64,000 bases of DNA from positions 41,598,001 through 41,662,000 of the forward strand of contig CM067557.1 in the NCBI GenBank assembly GCA_034509755.1. The letters run 5' to 3'. Positions 1-11,848 of this stretch are shown one piece after another. Every line of letters starts with the position of its first letter. The first letter of the stretch is position 1. A program made the position numbers and the translations under genes. The notes beneath the pieces are model-generated. The model did no database searches and was not told the DNA's origin. It saw only the letters and a program-made list of their open reading frames with translations. This DNA is from Anisodus tanguticus (Eukaryota; Streptophyta; Magnoliopsida; Solanales; Solanaceae).

Positions 1-1694
1 TGGCTATTAGTATCAATTTATATGATACACTTTTTTTAGTCAGTTTCAAAAAAATGACATATTTTTTATTTGATAATAAATTAAATTTAAATTTAATTTT
101 TTTGCTTAATAAGATGATCTATAACCACACAAATATCTTAACTTATTTTAGATTACAAAGATAATTTTTTTTAAACTTTATGTACAGTCAAACTACATCA
201 TATAAATTGAAACGGAGAACTAATACCTTTCATTGTAGATAAGTACGGCCAGCTGATGTCTTTCTTTGTTTGGTGTTAAAATGATGTGCGTTTTTTTAAA
301 ATTTTTAAGAGTCAATATCTTAACAACATCTTCTAAGAAATATCTTTCATAAAAAAAAATATCCCTCATTTTCAATTTATGTGACATCATTTAACTTCAA
401 ATTTTAAGCAAGAAAGAAAGATTTTTAAAATGTGTGGTCCAAAACAAGTCTCATATAAATGTGTGATTGTAAATCATCTCATAAAGTTAAATTGTTTTTA
501 AACATAGAAATGTGACATTCTTTTTTAGACAGATCAAAAAAGAAATGTTGACACATAAACGGAGACGGAGGGAGTATTTACTTGTAAAGTCATTTTCCAA
601 TCAATTACCTCAATTGTTAACTCTATATCATTACTCCAATAAACACTTATACATTATTTTCAATCTTTGATACATATATTTTACCATAATATACACCTTG
701 CTAATACTATTAGTAAGCCTTAAAAAATATTTTCTTCTAAAAATTTATTTAACTCATTAATCAAACATAAAAGAAAATAGTTTTTAAAGATAATTATCAT
801 ATTAAGCAGGCATTTTGTTAAATTCTAAATATTTTTCACTTTATAAGGAGTTTATGAAGCAGGAGTTGATGATAAAATTATATTTGATCATACTTTTTGC
901 AAATGAGTAGAGTATTTTGTTTGAAATTTATGAAAATAAAATTGAAAAATAAATTTGTAGCATTTTTCTAAATTTAAAATTCAACTATAAGTTGATTTTA
1001 AAAGTTTTATCAACAAATATTAATTTTAAAATAAAAAATTATTTTAAAAAAATAAATAATTATCATGGTCAAACGACTCTTACACCACTCTACCTTTATT
1101 CTTGCTTTTCCCAAAACTTAATAAAAAGGGAATGAATTAAAAGTAACAACGAAAGTGATGGTAGAATTAGCTTTTCTAAAAATTTAAAAAGATTATTCAT
1201 TTAGTTTTTATTTTTTAATTTTAAAAGAGCATTTATTTATTAAATTAAAAAGAATAAAATTTATTTTTTTAAATTTATCCTTATTAATTGTTAGTTAATT
1301 AAATTTCAATACCTGTTTAATAAGAACAAAGAAACACACTATTTCATTGGGCGATAATTGAAATTTGTAGAATTTTCTCTGTAGAAAAAAATTCTGCAGA
1401 ATCAACCCATTTTTCCTTCTGCTTTCCCAAAGGCCACAAATTTCCAGGAAATTTATCCTTTTATGCCTTTGGGTTTTGCTCCTTTCAAGCACCCCAACAC
1501 CTTCATAACCCTTTTATATTAATTGATTTATAATCCAAGATTTTCATGTTTTTCTCATCCCCATATTCATAAAAATAATATTTATTGGGGGTATGAAAAG
1601 TCTTGTTGTTGTTGTTGTTGTTGGTTCAAAGCCATAAAAATCATAAAGATTAAATTTTTTCAATACCCATTTGGAAATTGTTGTTGGTTTCATC
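1..1694. other. AT-rich upstream region and leader of the CAT gene
   Basis: No gene is visible in the first 1.69 kb apart from the leader of the downstream transporter. A Stowaway-like MITE lies at about 359-575. The stretch at 1601-1625 just before the start codon is a run of GTT triplets. Short reading frames here are in AT-rich DNA and lack recognisable protein sequence. The transcription start was not located. Confidence 0.6.
359..575. mobile_element. Stowaway-like MITE
   Basis: The right end carries the ACGGAGGGAGTA terminus typical of plant Stowaway (Tc1/mariner-type) MITEs, and the left end a degenerate CCCTCATTTTCAATTTATG counterpart. Flanking TA is consistent with a TA target duplication. 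The inside contains the phrases about 'phone-like' AAGTCTCATATAAATGTGTG spacing seen again in copies near 21.6 kb and 32.8 kb. Confidence 0.6.
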
Positions 1695-4600
1695 ATGGGG
1701 TTTGTTGGTGACACACACAAGATTGATAAAGGAGGGTGCTTTATTGGGGGTATGAAAAGTCTTGTAAGAAGGAAACAAGTTGATTCTGCAAATTCAAAAT
1801 CCTCTTCTAGAGCTGGTTCTTCTAATCAATTAGCCAAGGCCTTAACTATTCCTCATCTTATTAGTATAGGTAAAGTATTACTATGTGTTAGTTTCATTTG
1901 TTCCGAATCATGATATTTTGTTGTCTTATTTTCTGTGAATTTATGCATTGCCTATGTTTCTTTTGAGGCGAGGGTCTATCAGAAACAACCTCTCTACCTG
2001 TAAGTTCTGTGTAGATACTATCATCTCCAGACCCCACTTGTGTGAATAGACGGGATATGTTGTTGTTGTTGTTGTATTACTATATGTAAATTTTGTGACT
2101 TGGGTTGCAAAAATATGTGAACTTTTTTGTTGTTTGTTTATATTTTTGACCAGGTTGCTCTTTATTTGTTGATTTTTTGAGTTCTTTTATCAGATGAGGT
2201 TCATGTTTATGGTTACTTGATTATCTTTTGCATTCAGTACATGGACCTTACAGTATGCTTTCTGGTTTTAATGAAATTGTTGAATCCATTTTATTCATAT
2301 GTAAAAATATTGATTGATTCCTGAATTTTGTGACTTGGGTTGCAAAAAAAATGTGAACTTCTTTTGTTTCTCTATCTTTTTTACCAGCTATCTCTTTTTT
2401 TTGGGGTGGGTGGGTGGGTGTGGGGGTTCATGTTTATGGTTACTTGATTGTCATTTGCATTCAGTACATGGACCTTACAGTATGCTTTCTGGTTTTTGAT
2501 GAAATTATTTAATCCATTTTGTTCATGTAGAAATTTAATATTTATAATCTGTATTCGTATGTTATGACATGTCAGCTTGGTGATCTTAAACTGGAAATTG
2601 AGTTCCTGATAACATCAAGAAACAATAGTTATTTTAAGACTAGACAAGTTTACCCTGTTAACATTCAGGGGTGATTCTTTTCTTTAACTTTTATGGTGCT
2701 GATTGATTGCTGGGAAGAATAAGTTGAGTAGTTTTTTGTTTCAGATTGGATTTGCTAGCTAGAAATGTGAGGTAAAACTGCATACAATAGACCCTTGTGG
2801 TCCGGCCCTTCCCGGACCCCGCGCATAGCGTGAGCTTAGTGCACCGGGCTGCCCTTTTTTTATTGGATTTGCTAGCTAACTCTATGTATGGGATTCATAA
2901 GATTAGCTGGTTTCAAGTTTGGATTCTAGTAGGTTGATATCCAATATAAAATTATAGCATGTTTGGCCAAGTTTCTGGGAAGTTTAAAGTGCTTATTTTA
3001 GAAAGTTGAGGTGTTTGGCCAAACTTTTAGCAAGGAAATAAGTGCTTTTGAATAGTAGCAGATTTTAGCTTTTTCCCATAAGCACTTTTGGAGCCTTAGC
3101 CAAGCACTTATTGCTGCTCCGATATTAATAAAAGTGCTTTTCAAATTGATTAGTTGAAAAGCACTTCTAACAAAAACGCTTTCCAAAATAAGCAGATTTT
3201 ATAAGCTTGACCAAACAGGCCACTGGCTAACTATGATAACTTTTTTGCATACCGAATTAATTGCGACAGGCGCTTTCCAAAGTAGAGTAGAATGGATACA
3301 TAGCATTCATAAAGTTGACTCCAACTAGTTTGAGATTGAAGAGTTGCTGATTGATCGATCGATCTATATTGAGTTTTGCTAGCTAAAAAGATGTCTATGT
3401 ATCAGTTCTGGCCAGCTTAATAATTTTTTAAGCCTTCTGTTTTGATTTTCCAGGGGTTGGTTCGACAATTGGTGCTGGAGTTTATATTCTAGTTGGCACA
3501 GTTGCTAGAGAGCACTCAGGCCCGGCCCTCACTATTTCTTTTTTAATAGCTGGAATAGCAGCTGCTCTTTCTGCCTTTTGCTATGCGGAGCTAGCAAGTC
3601 GTTGCCCATCAGCTGGGAGTGCCTATCATTATTCTTACATTTGTGTTGGAGAGGGGTAATGCCACATAGTTCTTGGTGCACAAATTTTGATTTCATGCTA
3701 ATGAAAATCTTTTGCTAAGCAATGAAAAGAATTACAATTTTGATTTTATAATATAATGCTAGTAGTCATAGTATTACCCTTGTAGATTCTTGTCTTTCGA
3801 TTTCTAGTACTATCTATTGTTTCTGGTACTCAAATATCGTATTATTTTGGTGCAGTTACTGTTCCTTTTTTCAGGCTGTTTTGTCATGCTTTCTGTAATA
3901 TTTTGCCATGGCTTCTCCACTTCCGTTATTTCTTTTTATGAAATGCTTTTCCTTGAGCTGAGTGTCTATCGAAAACAACCTCTCTCTCTACTTCCCAAGG
4001 TAGGGGTAAGGTCTGCGTACATTCTACTCTCCCCAGACCCCACTTGTGGGATTACATTGGGTATACAATATAATACCTTTTTTATGGGACATGATTGGTG
4101 ATTTCAGTTTTCCTGATTTTCTTATAATTATTGTCAATCTCTTTTTGTTTCTAATGTTTTTGAGGTCTAGTTATGTTTTTGTTGAAATTTACACTCCCTC
4201 TCCCTCTCAGTGTTGCTTGGCTGATCGGTTGGGGATTAGTATTGGAGTACACAATTGGAGGTTCTGCAGTTGCTCGAGGCATATCTCCAAATCTGGTACA
4301 GTATTTCTCTTTGACATACTTCTGAATTGTTAGATTTTGTTCCTTAGAAGTAATGTGCCTAGCTGTATTTATCCTTAAGATAGCCTTATTGTTTTTTTGT
4401 AATTTGTGTGCACCCTTTAGACAAAGTAGATTCCCTGGCATCCACTAGTGATGAATCCATGCACCTACCTTGCTGTTCCTTTGTATCATGGAGAAATCTA
4501 CTTTGATTGAATCAGCGTTACTCCTACTTTAGTCTTCTGAAGTATGTGAATAAAAATGATTAGATACTGAAACTATTGGTGAAGGGTATATGAAAGAATA

Positions 4601-7600
4601 AAGTCGAGAAGGCTTCACATTTATTTTAGAGGCTTTTTCAATAATCCATCTTCGAGTGTATTCAAAGGAGCATCTTCCAATACAACTAGTCGATTACTTA
4701 TGGATTACCTCTCATTGTTTGAGTTTGTTGCTCATAACCTCCCTGAATTTTGAAATAAATAAAGTACACTTCTTCCTCAAGGCCATGAACTACAGCAAAC
4801 TGTTCATTTTTCAAATTACCAGAACCTGACAGAATTAGCCCCGTTTTTCATTCCAATTGTTTTGGTTCTCCTCTTTTCCTTCTGTTCCATTTCTTTTTGT
4901 CTTCTACCCGACCAATAAAACACAGAGCGGCGAAGTGACGAGATTGACTTATGTTTTCCCTTCATTTTTCCCTTGTTCTAAATCTATGCTTTCCAAAATT
5001 CACTTGTCTTTGTCATATGTTTAAATAGAGTGTTATTTGGTCCAAATTATGGTGCTTTGGTGTGATAAAGTAGGCTCGTAAAAACACTGCCCTTGTTTTT
5101 AGTTGTGTGGAATTCCCTTTTTGTTATTTTGGAAGGAAGGACTAATATTTTAGTCCAGTGGGTATATAAGTATAAATGATTCCGCATATATTACTTCTAA
5201 TTTGATGAACATTTTTTACTGGGAGGGTGTAAAAATGCTTTCTGTGTTTTGCTTTTATGTGGAAATTAATGTGGTAAAAGGGGTAAGTTATCTGAGATCC
5301 TCTTCATGTATCTTCTGATTCTACATCACTTCCCGGCTTCCATATTCCTCCACCAACCCAAAAGAAGGAAGATGCCTAATTCACATCTTAAAGTGCACGT
5401 CTATTCCTTTTTTACTATACCGTTGTCATCCTTTTCTATTTGCAGGCCATGCTTTTTGGAGGTCCAGACAGCCTGCCAGATTTCTTAGCTCGTCACACAA
5501 TCCCAGGACTGAATCTTACAGTGGACCCATGTGCAGCAATTTTGGTTTTTGTTGTCACTGGTCTTTTGTGCGTGGGAATCAAGGAGGTATTTCCCATATC
5601 CAAATTATCATCTCTCTATCTTTTGAAGTTTGTGTTCTCATTTTATGTTACATTTTTTCAGAGTACCATGGTACAAGGATTTGTCACTTCAGTTAATGTA
5701 TGTGTCATGGCTTTTGTGATTGTTGCTGGTGGATATCTGGGCTTCAAATCAGGATGGCCAGGCTATGAGCTTCCTGTTGGGTAATTGGCTATCATGCACT
5801 AAGCATTCTTACATGTTTTCCTTCTATTGATCTGCTTTCTCAGTCTTTCTTCAATTGATAGGTATTTTCCCTACGGAGTTGATGGAATGCTTGCTGGTGC
5901 TTCAACTGTCTTCTTTGCCTTCATTGGGTTTGATTCAGTTGCTAGTACAGCTGAGGAGGTATTGCCTAATTCTGTATATACTTGAGGAGATGACAAAAAT
6001 GGTCACTTATCTTTCGTGGTAGGTTCCGAATAGTCCCTTAAGTATCAACTAAGAAGTTTTGGTCCTTTGACTTTGCCAAACGTGAGCACATTTGGTCTCC
6101 GTCAATTATTTACCAAACTCTTATTGTTAAATTTAACCGGAATTGTGAATTTTTTTTTTATCCAGAAACACTATAAGTTTTCGTAAAAATTTCAGAAACC
6201 ACAACATAAAAAAAGAAAAAATTGCATCTCAAAGAGTTGTACCCGACTCTTGGAGTAGACCAAAAATAACATAAACTACAAAATCTCTACTTCCAAATGT
6301 GAGTTCCGGTTAAATATTTTCTATTTTCACAGTTCTGATTAAATTTAACAAGAAGAGTTCGGTAAATATCTGACCGAGACCAAAAGTGTTCATTTTTAGC
6401 AAACCTAAAGGACCAAAACTGCTCAAGGGACTATTATGAACCTACTATCAAAGATAAGCGACCATTTTTGTCATTTTCTCGTATGTACTTATCATTATGA
6501 GGGATTATCCCTGTTGAAGATTCTTGAACCTTGAAAATTTACCATTTATTGATTCTAATCTACTTTTTCATCTCTAAAAGGTGAAGAATCCTCAACATGA
6601 CCTGCCAATGGGAATTGGTTTTGCATTATCAATATGCTGCTCTCTCTACATGTTAGTTTCTGCAGTTATTGTTGGTTTAGTACCCTATTTTGCTATGGAT
6701 CCAGATACACCAATCTCTTCTGCATTTGCAAGACATGGAATTAATTGGGCAGCGTAAGTTCATATTTTTGGCCTTGTGATGTTGCAGTTAGTCTATTATT
6801 AAGGCTGCCTTTTTACTGTAATACTCTTTATTCTGATGTACTTTCTGTGGATCTCATTACAGATATTTAATAACTATCGGAGCTTGTACTTCTCTTTGCT
6901 CAACATTGATGGGTTCTATAATGCCCCAGGTAAACAAGCTGCATCATATAGATTTCTAAGTCTACCTACCTTGAAATAATTCAAGACACTAGTCTGATTA
7001 GAATTTGATAGTCATAAACTTCATTGGGTTGTTTAAAACTATTTGCCTTGCTACTTCTATTGAGACGTACAATTTTCTGTACTAGATTGTTGTAATCCTT
7101 ACCCAGCAAATTATACTTTTTGTGTCGGATTTCAATTTGTTTGTCTTAGTTTGACTTGAGTTTAAGAAAGTAAAGCAGACTTTTGAATCTTGTGTGGTCT
7201 TAAACTAAAGATAATGTACTAAAATGCCCTTTAATCATGTGGTCTTAAACATGCCACGTGGGATGTTGAAAGTAATGAGTTGCCAAATTAGGAAAGATGC
7301 CTTCTTTTTTAAACAAACTAAAAAGGAAAGTAAGACAAACAAATTGAAACATAGAGTACATCTTATATCATTGGACATACTAGTGTTCTCACTCTCTGAG
7401 AGGGGGATAAGCGGAGTTGGTTCTTTTTCATACTTGTATTTTTGACATTAACATTGATTCTTTGTGATTCTAGCCACGGATACTTATGGCAATGGCTCGG
7501 GACGGATTGCTGCCTTCATTTTTCTCAGATGTTAATAAACGCACTCAAGTTCCTGTTAAGGGCACTGTAGCAACTGGTTTACTTGCTGGAACCTTAGCAT

Positions 7601-10451
7601 TTTTCATGAATGTTGAACAGTTGTCAGGAATGGTATGCTCACCTTCTGGACATATTAAATTGTATTTAAAAGGCTGACTGAAGTCTCTCTTAAAACCTCC
7701 ATAATCATCTCTGTGATATCATCTTGTTCCTTTTTCTTCCTATTTGGCACTATATCTTCTGCTAATTCAAATGTCTGAGTACTTGCATGCATAGAGACTT
7801 GTGTCAAAATATGACTTGAAGCATGTTGATATGGTGTTGAAATGCATCAAAAATATCAATTTTGTATGCTTTGTGCAGTTCTCCTTGTTTTGGAGGGAAG
7901 GCAACAAAGACAACAAGAGAGTGATAACTAAGATGACATTTGTTTTTGGCTCAAAACAATCTCCCTTTTCATATCATTTAGTTGTTTCATTCTTTTTTTT
8001 CAATTTAGAGAGTTGTACCTCGTTCTTTGTTAGTGGGAAAGACTTACGCAAACAACATGATTATGAGGACCTGAAAAGCCCTTGTAAGCTTAATGAATGT
8101 TTTTCATTGATAACTAATAGATAATGACATGAAAATTTGTCTTATTTTCCAAACGTGTCAAGTAAATTTTGAAAGTCTGGTTTTGAATGGCTACAGAAGT
8201 TATGTGGAGTTAGGTTTCAAAGAGTTTTTCTTTCTTCTTTGCCCCATCTTTTTTGGTTTTCATGGTTTTCTTTGCATGTTTTGATTATGTTTGTCTTTAC
8301 AGGTTAGTGTTGGTACGCTTCTCGCGTTTACAATGGTGGCTATTTCGGTACTGATTCTCCGATACGTTCCACCACACGAGGTCCCACTTCCGTCCTCTTT
8401 TCAGGAGGCAATAGACTCAGTAAGCATGCGGCGTAGTGGCTGTAGTAGTAGTAGTTCAGACATTGATGTCGAGAGCACCAAAATTCCAGTGACAGCTGGC
8501 GATAGCACTCCATTGTTAGCCGAGATTTCAGTTGGGCATCCTCTTGTGGAAAAAGCAGCAGCAAAGCTGAGCTGTAAGTACCGAATAACTCAACAAATCA
8601 AAAAATTTAAAATTGAAAAAAACTGATGCTTGCTAGATCCACCGGCCCTGTTATGTACGTTGCATTCAGGAGTCGAGATGTGTTCATTATATTCTTGTCA
8701 TGAACAAGGAATAATCTAAGTAGGTATTTCCTATTGTAATTTACTTTTAATTTTGTTGCAGATCTAGTACGTCAAAGGCGGAAAGTTGCTGGCTGGACAA
8801 TTATGTTCACCTGTATTGGAGTATGCATCGTTACATCTGCTGCTTCAATTGTTAGCTTGTCTAAGTGAGCGCTCTCTATCTCTCTCTATGAGATTTTATC
8901 TGTTTATTTCTTTACAGAAGAGGTTTAAGAAGCGAGCAAATGTGTTTAAGGGTTAAACACCAGGAAAGTTTGTACACCAACTTGGATATAGACATTCATG
9001 AATGTATTTCTGGACAGGCGCATAGATTCTAGTAACTATCATTAAATATGATCAAATCTTGGGATATTTTTTATGGTTAGTTACATTTTTGGACCGCCCA
9101 AAAAATAATAGCCAGCAAATGCATATAATATACATACAATATACTTATTGAATACATAAATATGCATATACATAATCAGTGTATATGTTTTGTATATTTT
9201 GGTTAGCGCCGTAATTAATTTCGGCCAACGGGTCAAAAATGAAAAGATCCCTTTTTATGCATGTCACAAATGCTGAGATAGTTGTATTTCTCCTAATCTT
9301 ACGTTTGCTTTACAAAAAATTGACTTGAGTAAATTATTTTCATGATCAGTCCTGCAAGGTACGCACTGTCTGGATTTGGCGGGTTGCTCCTGCTATCTGG
9401 TTTGATAGTGCTAACTTGCACAGACCAGGATGATGCAAGGCACAACTTTGGACACACAGGAGGTATGCTTTATCATTATGCGTGATTTAAATTTGTTCTT
9501 TCCGTTAGCTTTGACCTTAGCTCTACGGATCTTGATGTTTTGTGGTAGTTTTCTACTTGTGATAATCATCATATCAATTATCTAATTAGATTGCTTGTGC
9601 TTGACCGCAAGTAATGCTTGTTATGCATCTACAAGACAAACTTAAAACATATTTTCTTTTTCCTATTCAGGTTTCACTTGTCCGTTCGTTCCACTTCTGC
9701 CTATTGCCTGCATTCTCATCAATGTCTACTTATTAATTAATCTTGGGTAAGCCTTCTTGAACTTCTTTGCTATTATTTTATGCGCTACCGACTATATTTC
9801 AGATTTTTGTTGTATACAGTTAAGAATGAAGTTGGATCTAACTCAATCCTGAACTCTTATAAGGGAATAACAACCCATTCCCTTAACTAATGTGAGACAC
9901 TTCAATACCATCCGCATGCTCAGGCTTAAACATTTGGAGCATGAACATCATAATATGGGGGTCCAATTTGGATAAACCAAGAGCATTCATGAGTTCAACT
10001 CTGATACATGTTAAGAAAATGAATTTCAACCTAACTCAACCTCAGAAGCTAGTTAATGAGGCGAGAATTACCTAAAACCATACAAGGAGGGAACAACCTA
10101 TTCCCTCAACTAATGTAGGACACGACCACATTAACATATATACTGCTTCGTCCTGCACTTTCCTATAGTTGCTAAAGATGGACTAGTTGTCAATGCCTAG
10201 AATCGCTACTCGTGATTTACCACTATTTCTTTATCATTTGAATCTAAGCATGACTACTCAGCATTGTTTAAACGTCTGCTTGCATTCCTTGCAGTGGTGC
10301 AACTTGGGCCCGCGTATCAATATGGCTAGTTATAGGGGCGTGCATATATGTTTTGTATGGTCGAACCCACAGTTCACTGAAGAGTGCAGTTTATGTTCCC
10401 GCAACTCACGTGGATGAAATCTACCAGACCTCTACAAACTCCCTTGCGTGA
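1695..10451 (+). CDS. CAT2: Cationic amino acid transporter, vacuolar type (CAT2/CAT4-like)
   Basis: Fourteen coding exons: 1695-1869, 3454-3655, 4211-4295, 5446-5586, 5662-5780, 5862-5958, 6581-6753, 6863-6929, 7474-7632, 8303-8573, 8762-8864, 9350-9462, 9671-9746, 10295-10451. They total 1,938 nt, giving 645 aa, with GT-AG junctions and compatible phases throughout. The family (APC superfamily, CAT) moves basic and other amino acids across membranes; plant CAT2 and CAT4 are placed on the tonoplast. Visible signatures include an early RRKQVDSA segment, GAGVYILVGTVAREHSGP, SRCPSAGSAYHY, FFAFIGFDSVASTAEE, MAMARDGLLP and a late DARHNFGH. The repeated hydrophobic stretches fit about 14 membrane spans. 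The MGF start matches the CAT2 subgroup as I recall it; a Ser/Asp-rich loop in exon 10 (about residues 460-490) looks divergent. The next gene is convergent. CAT2 versus CAT4 orthology is an inference. Confidence 0.93.
1955..2076 (+). mobile_element. TS-type SINE 3' portion (CAT intron 1)
   Basis: The segment reads as the 3' half of the Solanaceae TS SINE: an 'AACAACCTCTCTACC' block, 'CCAGACCCCACTTGTGTG' and a closing TTG-triplet tail at 2058-2074. The tRNA-like head is not evident, so this is probably a 5'-truncated copy. Confidence 0.6.
2769..2860 (+). mobile_element. Au-type SINE, 5'-truncated (CAT intron 1)
   Basis: The segment runs from GGTAAAACTGCATACAATAG through CCGGACCCCGCGCATAGCG and GTGCACCGGGCTGCCC to a short T run. 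This is the 3' part of the Au SINE; the tRNA-derived head is missing. Fuller copies lie at 53034-53230 and 58267-58463. Confidence 0.75.
2945..3222. mobile_element. MITE with TTTGGCCAAG-type inverted ends (CAT intron 1)
   Basis: The ends read GCATGTTTGGCCAAGTTTCT on the left and AAGCTTGACCAAACAGGCC on the right, an imperfect inverted pair. Internal AAAAGTGCTT motifs recur on both strands, so the element can fold on itself. A related copy is at 21076-21563. Confidence 0.6.
3950..4075 (+). mobile_element. TS-type SINE 3' portion (CAT intron 2)
   Basis: Contains AACAACCTCTCTCTCTAC, AGGTCTGCGTACATTCTAC and CCCCAGACCCCACTTGTGGG in the order typical of the Solanaceae TS SINE, just 135 bp upstream of CAT exon 3. 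The usual TTG tail is replaced by 'GGGTATACAATATAAT', so the 3' end is degenerate. Confidence 0.6.
5984..6480. mobile_element. Long-TIR MULE-like MITE, 497 bp (CAT intron 6)
   Basis: The two ends are inverted copies of each other over roughly 100 bp: left GACAAAAATGGTCACTTATC pairs with right GATAAGCGACCATTTTTGTC, and AATAGTCCCTTAAG pairs with CTCAAGGGACTATTA. It is flanked by a 10 bp near-duplication, GTATATACTT (5974-5983) and GTATGTACTT (6481-6490), one mismatch. A 9-10 bp duplication with long TIRs suggests a Mutator-like origin. There is no coding capacity. A related element sits at 48860-49338 in another gene. Confidence 0.78.
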
Positions 10452-11848
10452 TAAACCCGTACGATTGAGGCAAGTGAAAACCCTTGTTTTCAGTTGCACT
10501 AGCCACAAGCAGCACCAAAGGATGATGAAGAAGCAGCTGCACATTTTGGCTTTCCAAGTCTTTCTGTTAAAACCTCTCTTTTTCTGTATGGTATGCCATT
10601 GTAATTTTTGTAGTGTAGGAAAAAGAGAAGGGAACAAGAAAAATAAGAAGTAGAAATATATATGTTATTGGAAATCACATCTAGTGTTTTGTAATCAGCA
10701 GCTGCCACTTGATTCTTTGAACCTCTTTATTTGTACATATTTGTGATAGTACTTACAGGATTGTGATATCCTGGCGATGGGCTACTTGTGGAAAGTGTAT
10801 ATATGTGAAATGTAAATTTACAGACTTCCTGGAATTCCTTCAATAGTTTATAGTACTGGTACTTCTTTTCTTGTTTCTTACAACATTGCATTGGTTAAAT
10901 TCTTTACCTTGCAATTACAAGTTTTTCATTTTTTATTCTTAATTTTAATTAAGAAAGGGATCCTTAGTGCAACAATTCTAATTCGCTATGAGAAGAAAAA
11001 AATCACGCTCTTTAGGGATTTCAACCTATAACATTGGTTTTTTTAGATACTTGTAATTTACCGAACTGAACTAAGAGTGCATTCTTATCAAAATAAATAA
11101 TACTGTAAATAAAAGGATTGGAACATCAATTGGTATCTTTATTACATTAGTTAAAAACTTATTTGTTTTTGCTCATTTCTATTGCAACAAGATTGATTTT
11201 ACCGAGGCTGAGAATAGACTAACTATTAATTTTTTGTTTTTTTTTTTACTTATTTCTCTAATTTTACCGAGGCTGAGAATAGACTAACTATTAAATTTTT
11301 GGTTTTTTTTTTACTTATTTCTCTAAGTAATCTATTATTGACAACTTCGTCCCTACTTTTTCACCGTAAAAGACTTAACATTCTAGTTTCACGACTTGTC
11401 TCCAACAAGAAAAAGACAACAAACATAACTTTTTTTCTATAGAGATATTCTAAATATGCTCAACATGATAGGAGTAATTTAATTCATAAATTATGGTCAA
11501 CAAACAATATGAACCGCCAAATATATCGGCCAAGGTTTCATGATTATCCCGTCGCACGCAAATCATTTAATTACAAAGAATTGTTGTTGTGTAACTAGAA
11601 AGTTACAAGCTTAAGTAAGCCATAGAAACAGTCGCTTGCAGATATCCAAGGTAAAGCAGCATATAATGGACCAAATGTGATCCGACTCTTACAATGCGTA
11701 GAGCTTTGTGCATCGGACTGGCCTTGCTTAATTGGTAACTGAACTCAAGAGCTGGACTACATTTGTGGAAATTGTACTCATCTTAGACTTGAGAACTTAA
11801 AAGAATGTCACTACAAAAGAAGAAATTGTATCTTCATACAAATCAAAA
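10452..11848. other. Convergent intergenic region with a 65 bp tandem duplication
   Basis: The 3' ends of the CAT gene (plus) and the BDG gene (minus) face each other here. No further gene is visible. A 65 bp unit starting ATTTTACCGAGGCTGAGAAT occurs twice in tandem (11196-11260 and 11261-11325) and is nearly identical. Reading frames at 10374-10708 overlap the CAT last exon and its 3' UTR and have no recognisable domain. Confidence 0.6.
11196..11325. repeat. 65 bp direct tandem duplication
   Basis: Two adjacent 65 bp copies, 11196-11260 and 11261-11325, begin with ATTTTACCGAGGCTGAGAAT and end with TTATTTCTCTA. The differences seen are confined to the T-rich middle. No coding meaning is apparent. 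Confidence 0.85.

Noticed and set aside
1523..1711. Frame upstream of the CAT start containing a CCCCCC run
   Set aside because: It is the GTT triplet run read in a Cys frame; it overlaps the true start in a different frame.
10374..10708. Small frames overlapping the end of the transporter
   Set aside because: They overlap CAT exon 14 and its 3' UTR in other frames and carry no domain.
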